20,174 nucleotides of DNA from an uncultured Acidobacteriota bacterium (GCA_946887105.1 CAMPKJ010000065.1:1-20174), one strand, 5' to 3'. Shown: positions 1-7,588, counted from the first letter of the stretch. A program made the numbers and translations. The notes: generated by a model not told the origin, from the letters alone.

Positions 1-37
1 CGAAGAAGAAGAGGAAGAGCAGTTCGAGATCGAATAG
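1..37 (+). CDS. 3' end of an upstream gene, acidic C-terminal tail
   Basis: Only the last codons are in the window. In the frame starting at base 2 they read six consecutive Glu, then QFEIE and TAG (35-37). A Rho-independent terminator follows 23 bases later, which supports this as a genuine gene end. The tail alone does not identify the protein; acidic C-termini occur in many unrelated families. Confidence 0.5.
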   Translation, partial: EEEEEEQFEIE

Positions 38-59
38 CGGGCGCAAGCTCGCGCGACGT

Positions 60-89
60 AAAAAGGCGGCCGCCAGGCCGCCTTTTTTT
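60..89 (+). terminator. Rho-independent terminator of the upstream gene
   Basis: A perfect 7-bp GC stem (GGCGGCC at 65-71 with GGCCGCC at 76-82) has a GCCA loop, is preceded by five A and followed by seven T (83-89). The A-run on the 5' side means it could also stop transcripts coming from the other strand. It separates the partial upstream gene from the anti-sigma-like gene. Confidence 0.9.
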
Positions 90-226
90 GTCTGCGATCT
101 TGGCCACCCGGTTGCAGAAGCCCCGCACGATTGGAACGTTCAGCAGGTCTCCTACGGAATTCACCAAACTGCAACGGAGTTGCGCCTGACGTACGAGATC
201 ACCTCATGCCCACGGAAGGAAACGGG

Positions 227-463
227 ATGCTCTGTGATGATGTGAAACGCGTGGTTTACTTCTTTCTCGACGGTAGTCTCGGCCATCAGAAGCAGCGCGC
301 ATTCGAAGTTCATCTGAGCAATTGCCCCGACTGCGAAATCCGCATCCACATTCACAAAAAGCTGCGATCGTTTTTCCGGCGGCGTCTCACGCCGGTGTCC
401 GCCCCCGAGACACTGCGCGTACGCCTGACGCAATCGCTCCGCTCGATGCCTGCCGATCGATGA
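227..463 (+). CDS. Putative zinc-finger (zf-HC2/ZAS-type) anti-sigma-like protein
   Basis: A 78-residue basic protein whose N-terminal half carries the zinc-binding anti-sigma pattern: Cys3, then His29-x3-Cys33-x2-Cys36 (HLSNCPDC). Family knowledge: ZAS domains bind ECF sigma factors, and the metal often tunes release. The remainder (residues 37-78) is Arg-rich with no transmembrane segment, so a soluble regulator is likely. I chose ATG 227 because an AAGGA-type ribosome binding site sits just upstream and Cys3 lies at the usual position. ATG 206 and an upstream start at 131 are in frame but have no Shine-Dalgarno sequence. No ECF sigma gene is next to it in this window, so any partner is unknown. 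The gene ends one base before the start of the downstream pyrophosphatase. Confidence 0.65.
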   Translation: MLCDDVKRVVYFFLDGSLGHQKQRAFEVHLSNCPDCEIRIHIHKKLRSFFRRRLTPVSAPETLRVRLTQSLRSMPADR

Positions 464-464
464 C

Positions 465-1016
465 GTGGCAGACGAGCCGCTGATCCTGGTCTCCTCCAAT
501 CCCGGCAAGGGGATCGAAGCCGAGCGCATCCTCGGCATGCCGGTGCTGCGCGTTTCGCTCTCGCTCCCGGAGATCCAGGCGGCCACCGTCGAAGAGATCA
601 CTCGCTACAAGCTCGACATCGCAAAGACGAAGGGATACGCGCGGCTCATCGTCGAGGACGTATCCCTCGGATTCGACGAGCTCGGCAACTTTCCCGGTCC
701 CTACGTGCGCTGGTTGCTCGAAGCGGCCGGCGGTGCCGGTCTGGCCGCCATCGCCTACGCGCTCAACAATCGCTCGGCGCGCGCGCAATGCTGTGTCGGC
801 TATTGGGATGGCCGCCAGGTGAAGACGTTCCTCGGCGAAACCGCCGGCGAGATTCTGGTGCAGCCACGCGGCGAGCGGCATTTCGGATGGGACGCCTGGT
901 TCCAGCCCGCAGGCCAGCCGAAGACGTTCGGCGAGATGACCGACGCCGAGAAGGACGCGATCTCCCATCGCGGCCGCGCCTATCGAAAACTGCGCGAAGT
1001 CCTCGAGGCAGAGTAG
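465..1016 (+). CDS. Non-canonical purine NTP pyrophosphatase (Ham1/ITPA family, XTP/dITP diphosphatase)
   Basis: This enzyme hydrolyses ITP, dITP and XTP to the monophosphate and pyrophosphate, keeping deaminated purines out of DNA and RNA. In 183 residues it shows the N-terminal SSNPGK substrate loop (10-15), an acidic VEDVSLGFDELG segment with probable catalytic Asp65 (63-74), FPGPYVRW (76-83), FGWDAWF (140-146) and the C-terminal SHRGRA motif (167-172). The FPGPYVRWLLE wording looks more like the eukaryotic/archaeal ITPA branch than E. coli RdgB (inference from memory of consensus). The GTG start at 465 lies one base after the stop of the anti-sigma-like gene and has no clear Shine-Dalgarno, suggesting translational coupling. 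The next ATG would remove the SSNPGK loop, so GTG is required. Confidence 0.88.
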   Translation: MADEPLILVSSNPGKGIEAERILGMPVLRVSLSLPEIQAATVEEITRYKLDIAKTKGYARLIVEDVSLGFDELGNFPGPYVRWLLEAAGGAGLAAIAYALNNRSARAQCCVGYWDGRQVKTFLGETAGEILVQPRGERHFGWDAWFQPAGQPKTFGEMTDAEKDAISHRGRAYRKLREVLEAE

Positions 1017-1202
1017 CCCTCCCGTCTATTCGCCCGGACAGATCGCGACGGAAACCGGACAGCCGCTGTTTCGGTTCCGTGACGGCGGTTTCCCAACTTC
1101 GGACGTAAATGTCTCGTATATAAGGTCGTTGACGACGTACGCGAGCGTTCGCACCAGTGGCAGGCCCCTTGAAGTTCATGCCCGTGACGAAAGGACAACG
1201 CC

Positions 1203-1376
1203 ATGTGGGTTTTCGACGGAGAAGAGTGGACGCAGGACGACGGCAGCATCGAGCCGAAAGGCACGCCGGTCACCCCCCGCCCGCGATATGACGAGCTTTC
1301 ACCGGAGCTGCAGGTGATCGAGATCGTGCCCGTCGTGCGCAGGAACACCGACGTTCCGCCGCTCCCGATGCCGTAA
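1203..1376 (+). CDS. Small hypothetical protein (57 aa), unrecognised
   Basis: A short frame begins MWVFDGEEWTQDDG and ends in a Pro-rich VPPLPMP. It is acidic at the N-terminus, with 8 Pro and no Cys, signal peptide or membrane segment. Support for it being real: an AAAGGA ribosome binding site seven bases before the ATG, a plausible codon pattern, and a strong hairpin terminator 25 bases after the stop. The 186 bases upstream contain an AT-rich TATATA (1117-1122) that could be a -10 element, but no good -35 lies at the right spacing. I do not recognise a family and assign no function. Confidence 0.6.
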   Translation: MWVFDGEEWTQDDGSIEPKGTPVTPRPRYDELSPELQVIEIVPVVRRNTDVPPLPMP

Positions 1377-1400
1377 TCACAGACAGATCCAGCGATGCGG

Positions 1401-1426
1401 AAAGGGGACCGGAGACGGTCCCCTTT
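1401..1426. terminator. Bidirectional hairpin between convergent genes
   Basis: A perfect 11-bp stem (AAAGGGGACCG, 1401-1411, with its complement at 1416-1426) has a GAGA loop. The stem ends in three T on either strand, so the U-tract is short. It lies between the 57-residue gene and the reverse-strand hydrolase, which converge here, and could serve both. Confidence 0.75.
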
Positions 1427-1444
1427 CTGCGTTCAGCGCCGGCT

Positions 1445-2260
1445 TCAGCGGGGCGTGTAGCGGCGCAGAAACTCCCGCACGATCGGCTCGATCGTGTCGG
1501 ACGCGACGCTGAAGATGCGGTCCGCGTGATAGTTCCCTTCGATGTCGAGGACGTGCAGTTCCTTCGGCTCGGCGCACGCGTCGTACAAGGCGACCGAGTG
1601 GCGGTGCCCGATCAGCCAATCGTTTTTCACGTGAATCAGGCAGACCGGCACGTGCACGTTCGCGATGTCGTCGACCGCGCGGAGCTTCGGCGACTTGCGT
1701 GCGGTCCACGCGAAGCGCGGCCGCTTCAGCGCCTGCGAGAACGCGATGTGACGATGGATCGTGAACGGATTGATGCGCGGCACGATCATGTCGAAATCGG
1801 CGACCGCGGAAACCAGCAGCAGCGACGTGATCGGCAACTCGTGCCGGGCGGCAGTCGATATCGCCACTGCGCCGCCATAGGAAAAGCCGATCAGCGTCAC
1901 CGAGGAGATCGTGCCGTTGTTGCGCAGCAGATCCTGCGTCACCGCCGCCACGTCGTGGTGCTCGTGCAGGTTGAATCCGTACGTGCCGCCGGTCTCGCCG
2001 TGACCGCGTGGATCGACGATCACCGCGCGAAAGCCTTCCGCGTTCAGGAACCGCGCGAGCCGCACCATCGACGGATGCCGGCGGTCGCGCCAGAAGCCGG
2101 GAATGACCAGGATCGCTGACGGCGATGGGGCGGGCGTGTCGTAGATGTCGTAATGGATGATCGTGCCGTCGAACGACGGCACCGTGGCGTGGTGCGGCGC
2201 GATCCGGGGATCGGGCGATTCGAGATGAGCGCTTGACATTGCCGAGCCTGTTCTTATCAT
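1445..2260 (-). CDS. Alpha/beta hydrolase, probable serine esterase/lipase-like
   Basis: A 271-residue alpha/beta-hydrolase-fold protein. The full catalytic triad is visible: nucleophile Ser127 in the elbow GFSYGG (125-130), Asp214 in VKNDW and His245 in GNYHAD. The conserved DPRGHGET strand/turn (83-90) and the LVIPGF oxyanion-hole region (51-56) precede it. There is no signal peptide, so it is probably cytoplasmic. The substrate cannot be read from sequence. The start is uncertain: ATG 2260 gives 271 residues and ATG 2239 (MSSAHLES) gives 264. Neither has a clear Shine-Dalgarno, and a possible -10 (TATGAT on the reverse strand, near 2257-2262) would favour the shorter form. The gene stands alone on its strand, converging on the 57-residue gene. 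Confidence 0.85.
   Translation of the reverse strand: MIRTGSAMSSAHLESPDPRIAPHHATVPSFDGTIIHYDIYDTPAPSPSAILVIPGFWRDRRHPSMVRLARFLNAEGFRAVIVDPRGHGETGGTYGFNLHEHHDVAAVTQDLLRNNGTISSVTLIGFSYGGAVAISTAARHELPITSLLLVSAVADFDMIVPRINPFTIHRHIAFSQALKRPRFAWTARKSPKLRAVDDIANVHVPVCLIHVKNDWLIGHRHSVALYDACAEPKELHVLDIEGNYHADRIFSVASDTIEPIVREFLRRYTPR
2233..2260 (+). promoter_or_regulatory. Sigma-70-type promoter for the first repeat lipoprotein
   Basis: A consensus TTGACA (2233-2238), a 16-bp spacer and TATCAT (2255-2260, five of six consensus bases) point rightwards. The predicted start near 2267 leaves a leader of about 128 nt before the lipoprotein ATG at 2395. The element overlaps the start of the divergent hydrolase gene, and the near-palindromic TTATCATAA could provide a -10 on both strands. 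Confidence 0.6.
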
Positions 2261-2394
2261 AACGACCGAACGGCAGGCGGGGTGTGCGCCTTCCGTGCTC
2301 CCGGTTGTTTCTTCGGTAATCCCCTTCGAGTTCCAAGTTCACCAGACATTCAGGCCGGGACACGGTCTGAAATGAATTAAGGAGAATCACGCAA

Positions 2395-2658
2395 ATGAAG
2401 AAGTCCCTCGTACTGACCCTGATCGCGCTGCTCGTCGTTTCGATGCTCGCCATCGGCTGCAAAAAGGAAGAGGCCGTGACCGACACCGCCGCCACCGACA
2501 CGTCGATGACGATGGGCGACACCGGCATGACCGACACGATGGCGACCGACACGATGGCCACGGACACGATGGCCACCGACACGATGTCGACCGACACCTC
2601 GGCCACCGGCACGACCGACACCGCGGCCACCGGCACGGTTTCGACGACCACCACCTAG
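2395..2658 (+). CDS. Small Thr/Asp/Met-repeat lipoprotein (paralogue A)
   Basis: An 87-residue protein. Residues 1-22 form a lipoprotein signal peptide (MKKS, hydrophobic core, AIGC lipobox), with Cys22 the predicted lipidated residue followed by KKEE. The Lys at +2 would send it to the outer membrane under the E. coli sorting rule. The rest is low complexity: repeats of T-D-T-M-A/S, ending in TVSTTTT, with no globular domain. An AAGGAG ribosome binding site lies ten bases before ATG 2395. A terminator follows directly, so it is probably monocistronic. A paralogue with the same design lies about 250 bases downstream. Function unknown; a flexible, possibly glycosylated surface stalk is one guess. 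Confidence 0.8.
   Translation: MKKSLVLTLIALLVVSMLAIGCKKEEAVTDTAATDTSMTMGDTGMTDTMATDTMATDTMATDTMSTDTSATGTTDTAATGTVSTTTT
2530..2604 (+). repeat. 15-bp coding tandem repeat (ATDTM-type units)
   Basis: Five in-frame 15-bp units start at 2530, 2545, 2560, 2575 and 2590. The first four match ACCGACACGATGGCG closely and the fifth is diverged. Each encodes TDTMA or a variant. Such arrays can change unit number by slippage, giving length variation without a frameshift. Confidence 0.85.
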
Positions 2659-2681
2659 TTCTCACCAGATTCCAGCTGTTG

Positions 2682-2709
2682 AAAAGCCCCGCTTCGGCGG
2701 GGCTTTTTT
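2682..2709 (+). terminator. Terminator of lipoprotein A
   Basis: AAAA, then a 7-bp stem GCCCCGC (2686-2692) / GCGGGGC (2697-2703) with a TTCG tetraloop, then six T (2704-2709). It starts 23 bases after the lipoprotein stop and isolates this gene from its paralogue. Confidence 0.92.
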
Positions 2710-2911
2710 CGTTTCTGGCACCCGAGTTGCTCCCTCGACGACGGCCGGTTCTCCCGAACAGGGAAAGCCTGCATCCATCCCGAACACGGTTGACCCCCAC
2801 GGTTGAGATGTTCGACTGTCGAATGCGACGCAAGAGGAGGTGAGCTCGGCACCCACACGACTGAAACCATCGAGTCACCAACCGAACTTGAACATGAGGA
2901 GCATGAAGAAT

Positions 2912-3196
2912 ATGGCTAAGAAACTCCTGGTACTTCTGGCAGTGTTGACGCTCGTGACGTTCGTCGCGTGCAAGAGAGAAGAGACCACCACCATCGACAC
3001 CACGGACACGGTCGCAACCGACACGTCCATGACCGCCGGCACCACCGAGACCGGCCTGACCGACTACACCAGCACCGACACGATGTCGACCGATACGAGC
3101 GGCACGATGACGGGCACCGATACCGGCATGACCGACACGTCGGGCACCAGCAGCACGACCGGCACCAGCGGCACGATGTCGACCACGACCAGCTAA
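2912..3196 (+). CDS. Small Thr/Asp/Ser/Gly-repeat lipoprotein (paralogue B)
   Basis: A 94-residue paralogue of the preceding lipoprotein. Residues 1-20 (MAKKLL, hydrophobic core, FVAC) form the lipoprotein signal with Cys20 as lipidation site, followed by KREE. Then come degenerate T-D-T and T-G-T repeats to a TMSTTTS end. ATG 2912 is preferred because GAGGAG (2896-2901) sits ten bases upstream. ATG 2903 is too close to it, and GTG 2840 would put 24 non-signal residues in front of the lipobox. The 200-base gap upstream holds the previous terminator and no promoter I can defend. The stop overlaps the coaE stop on the other strand by four bases. Function unknown. Confidence 0.78.
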   Translation: MAKKLLVLLAVLTLVTFVACKREETTTIDTTDTVATDTSMTAGTTETGLTDYTSTDTMSTDTSGTMTGTDTGMTDTSGTSSTTGTSGTMSTTTS

Positions 3197-3858
3197 CGGT
3201 CGTTGGTCTGATGCGGTTCAGCCCCGGGCGCGAGCTCGGGGCTTTTCTTTTTCGCCTCGAGATCGGCCTGCAGCAACTCGTACACGCGTGTCGCTTCCGC
3301 GAGCGCCGCGCCTTCGTCGCCGCTGTTGTCGATCACGTAATCGGCCTGGCGCAGTCGTTCTTCGCGAGGCATCTGATGCGCGATGCGCCGTTTCGCTTCT
3401 TCGATCGTCATGCCGCGGCCGATCGCCCGCGCGATCTGCACCTCGGGATCGACGTCGACGACCACGATGCGATCGAAGCGCTGCCTGCCGCCCGATTCGA
3501 GCAGCAGCGTTGCCTCGACGATGAAGATCGCGTCCTCGCCGCGCTCCTCCGCCTCGCGGAACAACCGGGCCTGTTCGGCGATGACGATCGGATGAATGAG
3601 CGCGTTGAGCTTCCGCGCTTCTTCCGGTTTGGAGAAAGCGATGTCCGCGAGCTTCTTGCGATCGATCTCGCCGTCGGGCAGCAGGATCTCCTGGCCGTAC
3701 GTGCGAACGATCGCTTCGTGTCCGAGTTCGCCGGGACGATAGAGGCGCGCGACGATGGCGTCGGCGTCGACGGTGATGCAGCCGAGGCCCGCCAGCATGC
3801 GCACGATCGTGGACTTGCCGCTGGCAATGCCACCGGTCAGCCCCACCTTCAGAATCAC
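3193..3858 (-). CDS. coaE: Dephospho-CoA kinase
   Basis: CoaE phosphorylates the 3'-hydroxyl of dephospho-CoA using ATP, the last step of coenzyme A synthesis in the cytoplasm. The 221-residue product shows the P-loop [12 protein letters not shown] (6-17), the DADAI acidic segment (about 32-36), the conserved LIHP helix, and the C-terminal [20 protein letters not shown] signature. The frame stays open about 90 bases further upstream, but homology begins at [10 protein letters not shown], so GTG 3858 is the start. That GTG overlaps the folD TGA as GTGA, implying translational coupling in a two-gene reverse-strand operon. The last 20 residues are non-conserved and overlap a terminator for the opposite gene. 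Confidence 0.93.
   Translation of the reverse strand: MILKVGLTGGIASGKSTIVRMLAGLGCITVDADAIVARLYRPGELGHEAIVRTYGQEILLPDGEIDRKKLADIAFSKPEEARKLNALIHPIVIAEQARLFREAEERGEDAIFIVEATLLLESGGRQRFDRIVVVDVDPEVQIARAIGRGMTIEEAKRRIAHQMPREERLRQADYVIDNSGDEGAALAEATRVYELLQADLEAKKKSPELAPGAEPHQTNDR
3220..3252 (+). terminator. Terminator of lipoprotein B, embedded in the coaE 3' end
   Basis: AGCCCCG (3220-3226) pairs with CGGGGCT (3237-3243) around a 10-base loop, followed by TTTCTTTTT. The hairpin lies inside the final codons of the convergent coaE gene, which may explain coaE's variable C-terminal tail ([12 protein letters not shown]). Confidence 0.75.
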
Positions 3859-4757
3859 GCGCGTCTCCGCATCGCGGCCGTGACCGTGTTCTGCATCAGC
3901 ATGGCGATGGTCATCGGCCCGACGCCGCCAGGCACGGGCGTGATCCACGAGGCGAGCTCGCGAACGCGCGCATAGTCGACGTCGCCGAGGAGCACGCTGC
4001 CGTTCTTCGCGAGCAGCCGGCTCTTTTCGGCGTCGTGTGCGAGATGCGACGCAAACGCGGAGTCGACGCGGTTCATGCCGACGTCGATCACGATCGCTCC
4101 CGGCTTCACGAAGTCCGCGGTGACGAAGATCGGGCGGCCGATCGCGGCCACGAGGATTTCCGCCTGACGCGCGATGGAGGCCAGGTCGCGCGTACGCGAG
4201 TGGCAGATCGTCACCGTGGCATTGCGCTGCAGCAGGAGCGCCGCCATCGGTTTACCGACGATGTCGCTGCGGCCGATCACGACCGCGTGTTTCCCTTCGA
4301 TGGCCTCGCCGGTGGAATCGATCAGCCGCATGACGCCCGCGGGCGTGCACGGAACGAGCGCCGGACGTCCGAGATGCAGCATGCCGGCGTTGATCGGATG
4401 GAATCCGTCGACGTCTTTCGAGGGAGCGATCGCGTCGATCACTTTTCGCGCGTCGATCTGTTTCGGCAAGGGAAGTTGCACGAGGATGCCGTCGACGGCA
4501 TCGTCGGCATTGAGGCGGTCGATCTCCGCCAGCAGCGCATCCTCGGACATCGAGGCCGGAAAAACGAGCTCTGTGCCGGCCAGTCCGAGCTCGCGCGCCT
4601 TCGTCGCCTTGTTGCGCACGTAGATCTCGGAGGCGGGATCGTTGCCGACGCGAACCGCAACCAGTCCGGGACGGAATCCGAGTCCGGCGATCGCATCGGC
4701 GACCTCGCGTTCGATCTGCAGCGCCACCGCTTTTCCGTCGATGATGCGGGCCGTCAC
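3855..4757 (-). CDS. folD: Bifunctional methylenetetrahydrofolate dehydrogenase/cyclohydrolase
   Basis: FolD interconverts 5,10-methylene- and 10-formyl-tetrahydrofolate with NADP, supplying one-carbon units. In 300 residues the markers are the [10 protein letters not shown]-terminus, Tyr46 and catalytic Lys50 (YVRNKATK), [25 protein letters not shown], the Rossmann segment [11 protein letters not shown], and [19 protein letters not shown] 4757 matches the family N-terminus; GTG 4775 would add six residues. Neither start has a visible Shine-Dalgarno, so the message may have a very short leader. The frame continues far upstream only because it runs antisense to the next gene. The gene is divergent from the 696-residue secreted protein, with a 54-base shared promoter region, and overlaps coaE by four bases. 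Confidence 0.95.
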   Translation of the reverse strand: MTARIIDGKAVALQIEREVADAIAGLGFRPGLVAVRVGNDPASEIYVRNKATKARELGLAGTELVFPASMSEDALLAEIDRLNADDAVDGILVQLPLPKQIDARKVIDAIAPSKDVDGFHPINAGMLHLGRPALVPCTPAGVMRLIDSTGEAIEGKHAVVIGRSDIVGKPMAALLLQRNATVTICHSRTRDLASIARQAEILVAAIGRPIFVTADFVKPGAIVIDVGMNRVDSAFASHLAHDAEKSRLLAKNGSVLLGDVDYARVRELASWITPVPGGVGPMTIAMLMQNTVTAAMRRRA

Positions 4758-4766
4758 GGGCGTGGT

Positions 4767-4795
4767 TTGTACCACAAAGCGCAGGGTCCTAGAAT
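4767..4795 (+). promoter_or_regulatory. Possible promoter of the secreted repeat-domain protein
   Basis: TTGTAC (4767-4772), a 17-bp spacer and TAGAAT (4790-4795, five of six -10 consensus bases) lie in the folD-divergent gap. The predicted start falls about 10 bases before ATG 4812. The -35 matches only at TTG, so this is a tentative call. Confidence 0.4.
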
Positions 4796-4811
4796 TCAGC
4801 CGAGACTCGAC

Positions 4812-6902
4812 ATGATCGCCACCTGGCTCGCACTGCTGCTTTTCGCCACCGCCGCAGAAACCACGACGCCACCGCCGGGTGGACGCCTGTGCATCGGCGA
4901 CACGAAAAGCGTGTTGACCGACGCGAGCTGCTCGGCAGCGACCGCTACGACGATCGCGGTGAAACCGGCGGATCAGGAACGCCGCTTCTTCTGGATCGAC
5001 GATGACGCGAAGACCGCGTACGCGGGGATCATCGCGGCCAAGGCGGAATCGGTCATCCTCGATCCTGAATCGTTCTCCGCGCTCGACACGACCTTCGATG
5101 GCGATGCCACGCGCGGCTGGCCGCTCGACGTGACGATCGCGCTCGCCTCGCCCGATCAGCAGTGGAACTGGCGGCTCGATCGCGATGCGGTGAAGCGTCT
5201 GCGGCGGCTCTATGTGCCTCGCGGAGCGTATCGCCTGACCGCGACCGCGGAACATCACCGCACGCTCCGCTTGCGCGTCGCGGCAGGCGCGGAGCCCGCG
5301 AAGCTCGAGTTGCGCCTCATGCCGCTGCCAGTGGCGCTCGGTGTGATCGTCAATGCCGAAGACAAGGCCATCGCGGGCGCAACGATCGCGCTGCCCGACG
5401 CCACGCTTTGTGCGACCGCAAACGAGCAGGGTGCGTTCCATTGCGAACTCCCCGAGCGCGTGCCGGAAGCGCTGGTGGTGAGCAGCGGCGGCTATGCGGC
5501 GCGCGAAGTGCCGATCGTGCGCGAGACGCTGCGCAATGCCGTCGATCTCGGGCGCATCCGTTTGTCCACCGGGCGTCTGTTGTCGCTCACGGTGGTGCGT
5601 CCCGACCCTGCGCCTGCACGGGTCACGCTGTTCCTCGACGCGCCGCGTTACGAGCACTCGAAGTTGAAATCGATTCCGATCGCCGAACGCGAAGAGACGG
5701 TGCGATTCGACGCCGGCGAGGGGAAGTATCTCGTGGTCGTGGAAGGCGAGGGACCGCTCGAGCGGCTCGAAGTGCCAGTGACGGTGAAGGACGCCGATGC
5801 CGAACAGGAGATCCGCGTCGAGCCGTTCGAGTTGGCCGGAACTGTGACGTTTGGCGGCGCGCCGCTGAAGGAAGGGCACGTCGAGGTGCTCGCACCACAG
5901 CACACGTGGCGGATTCCGTTGCCGGTCACGGGCGGTGCGTTCGGAGCGACGATGTGGCAGAAGGGCGTCGTTCGCGCGTTCATCAAAGCGCCGGAGCTGC
6001 CGCAGAGTGAGCTCCACACCTCGCCGGAGCTCGGTGCGAGTCCCTCGAAGTGGGACATCGCCATCGAGAAGCGGATGATCGCCGGGCGCGTGCTCGACGC
6101 GGCCACGAAGGCTCCGGTGCCCGATGTCGAGATGCAGGTCGTCGCAGAGACGGAGCGATCGCAGGCGTATTTTTCGACGCCGGTCGGCGCGGATGGGACG
6201 TATCAGGTGCTTGCCAATCGTCCCGGCACCTATACGCTGCGGGTGACCAGTCCGCAGCACATCCTGCATTCGACCGACATCCGGATCACGAACGACGACC
6301 GCTCACGCACGCACGACATCGCACTGGAAAGCGGAGTGCTGCAGCCGATCGATGTCGTGACGCCGGCCGGCGTGCCCATTCCGAACGTCACGGTCCTGGA
6401 GGGCGTGCAGTCGGACGGAGTCAATCCCGAGTTCATCACCCGCGCCGACGAGCGTGGCCATTACGAATTGCGCGGCCAGCCGGGCGCGTCGCGGTTGCTC
6501 TACTTCGTTTCGATGCAAGGGTCGCTGGCCGTGACGCGCGTGCAGTTGCCGCGCACGAACGTAGACACGAAGCCGCTCCAGGTGGTCGTGCCCGCTCCGT
6601 CAGGCGCGCTGCGGGTGCGCACGGTCGACGCGCAAGGGGAGCCGTTTCCGGCGAGACTGCTGATCCGGTACAACGGCGAGTTCGTTCCCGGCGCGATCTT
6701 CCGCTTCGTCACCGGCGAGATGCACACTGGCCCGACCGGCGAGCGGGTCTTTCCGCGCTTGCCGGCCGGGACCTACGAGATCTGGGTGCTGCAAGGTCCC
6801 GGCGACGAACGGCAGTTGATCGGGTCGGCAGGAGCGCTGCGCGAACCGGTGCGCGTGGGACTTTCCAGCGGGGAGCAGGCGGTTACCGTCGTAGCCCGCT
6901 GA
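4812..6902 (+). CDS. Secreted protein with carboxypeptidase-regulatory-like repeat domains
   Basis: A 696-residue protein with a short Sec signal peptide (1-15, [15 protein letters not shown]) and a Thr/Pro linker. At least three beta-sandwich modules of the carboxypeptidase regulatory-like kind follow. They are recognisable by G-x-V/I...P-I/V-x-G/N-A/V-x-V then D-x-x-G-x-Y/F: about 172-237 ([10 protein letters not shown] ... [11 protein letters not shown]), 422-506 ([19 protein letters not shown] ... [20 protein letters not shown]) and 509-570. A final segment (598-660) repeats the theme and ends [10 protein letters not shown]. No enzyme motif or membrane anchor is visible, so it is probably periplasmic or exported, perhaps in binding or adhesion. 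ATG 4812 is the first codon giving a signal peptide; no Shine-Dalgarno is present. Antisense frames here are shadows. Confidence 0.75.
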   Translation: MIATWLALLLFATAAETTTPPPGGRLCIGDTKSVLTDASCSAATATTIAVKPADQERRFFWIDDDAKTAYAGIIAAKAESVILDPESFSALDTTFDGDATRGWPLDVTIALASPDQQWNWRLDRDAVKRLRRLYVPRGAYRLTATAEHHRTLRLRVAAGAEPAKLELRLMPLPVALGVIVNAEDKAIAGATIALPDATLCATANEQGAFHCELPERVPEALVVSSGGYAAREVPIVRETLRNAVDLGRIRLSTGRLLSLTVVRPDPAPARVTLFLDAPRYEHSKLKSIPIAEREETVRFDAGEGKYLVVVEGEGPLERLEVPVTVKDADAEQEIRVEPFELAGTVTFGGAPLKEGHVEVLAPQHTWRIPLPVTGGAFGATMWQKGVVRAFIKAPELPQSELHTSPELGASPSKWDIAIEKRMIAGRVLDAATKAPVPDVEMQVVAETERSQAYFSTPVGADGTYQVLANRPGTYTLRVTSPQHILHSTDIRITNDDRSRTHDIALESGVLQPIDVVTPAGVPIPNVTVLEGVQSDGVNPEFITRADERGHYELRGQPGASRLLYFVSMQGSLAVTRVQLPRTNVDTKPLQVVVPAPSGALRVRTVDAQGEPFPARLLIRYNGEFVPGAIFRFVTGEMHTGPTGERVFPRLPAGTYEIWVLQGPGDERQLIGSAGALREPVRVGLSSGEQAVTVVAR

Positions 6903-7139
6903 ACGTCGCTTTGTGTAGAGGTTGGTGTAGAGGGTCGTGCACGCGGGAATGAACCGCTTGACTGCCTCTGTTCGGCAGTGTTACCGTTTTGACCCCTTCC
7001 CCTCAGGGGAGAGTGTCTTTTCGTTTTTGAGTGATCGGTTGGCGTTTGCGGCTTGTAGTCCCACCTGGCGCCTCCGTTCCATCTGCAGTGATCCATTGAT
7101 TGTCCGAGGTCTGGGCAACGAGGTTTTTCAGGGAGAGTC
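6903..7139 (+). promoter_or_regulatory. Leader region upstream of rplM
   Basis: This 237-base gap holds a direct repeat GTGTAGAGG (6913-6921 and 6925-6933) and an inverted repeat ACTGCC/GGCAGT (6961-6966/6974-6979). A TTGACT (6958-6963) could be a -35, but the hexamer 17 bases on (TTACCG) is poor. Near the end GGGAGAG forms the rplM ribosome binding site. I see no coding frame or known leader motif. Confidence 0.4.
6998..7028 (+). terminator. Weak terminator-like hairpin after the secreted-protein gene
   Basis: TCCCC (6998-7002) pairs with GGGGA (7006-7010) around TCA. It is followed, after a short gap, by TTTT-CG-TTTTT (7017-7028). The stem is only 5 bp and the T-run is offset, so efficiency is doubtful. 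Confidence 0.4.
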
Positions 7140-7574
7140 ATGCGTACGTATTTCCCAAAGCAGGGCGACATCGAGCCGCGCTGGTTCATCATCGACGCTG
7201 AGGGCCAGGTCCTCGGCCGTCTGTCGACGACCATCGCCAACATCATCTCGGGCAAGTCGAAGCCGACGTATACGCCGTTCCTCGACACCGGCGATCACGT
7301 GATCGTGATCAACGCCGAGAAGATCAAGCTGACCGGTAAGAAGGAGACGGACAAGATCTACCGTCATCACTCCCTCTATCCGGGCGGTCTCAAGGAGCGC
7401 GCCGCGCGCTTCATCCGTGCTGAAAAGCCGGAGACGATGATCGAGAGAGCGGTCTGGGGCATGCTGCCGAAGAACAAGCTCGGCCACAAGATGCTGAAGA
7501 AGTTGAAGGTGTATCGCGGTTCGAATCATCCGCATCAGGCACAGCGCCCTGAGCAGATGAACCTCGGCGAGTAA
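7140..7574 (+). CDS. rplM: 50S ribosomal protein L13
   Basis: L13 is an early-assembly protein of the large subunit. The 144-residue product has the full family length and signature pieces: [19 protein letters not shown] near the start, [34 protein letters not shown], the [15 protein letters not shown] segment (75-89), [20 protein letters not shown] (101-120) and the basic [14 protein letters not shown] tail. A GGGAGAG ribosome binding site precedes the ATG. rpsI follows 14 bases later, the standard L13-S9 operon. Confidence 0.98.
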   Translation: MRTYFPKQGDIEPRWFIIDAEGQVLGRLSTTIANIISGKSKPTYTPFLDTGDHVIVINAEKIKLTGKKETDKIYRHHSLYPGGLKERAARFIRAEKPETMIERAVWGMLPKNKLGHKMLKKLKVYRGSNHPHQAQRPEQMNLGE

Positions 7575-7588
7575 CACAGGAGGATTCC

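Noticed and set aside
1117..1134. Promoter for the 57-residue gene (TATATA, then TTGACG)
   Set aside because: TATATA has no -35 at 16-18 bp and TTGACG has no -10 at the right distance.
1377..2654. Reverse-strand protein beginning with VSVAIVSV repeats
   Set aside because: The apparent hydrophobic repeats are the complement of the lipoprotein's 15-bp array, and the rest is out-of-frame hydrolase sequence.
2968..3975. 335-residue plus-strand frame rich in His/Arg
   Set aside because: Out-of-frame reading of lipoprotein B followed by antisense coaE; no start signal.
4758..6269. Long reverse-strand frame continuous with folD (about 500 extra residues)
   Set aside because: It is antisense to the 4812-6902 gene, is Arg/His-rich low-quality sequence, and FolD homology begins exactly at GTG 4757.
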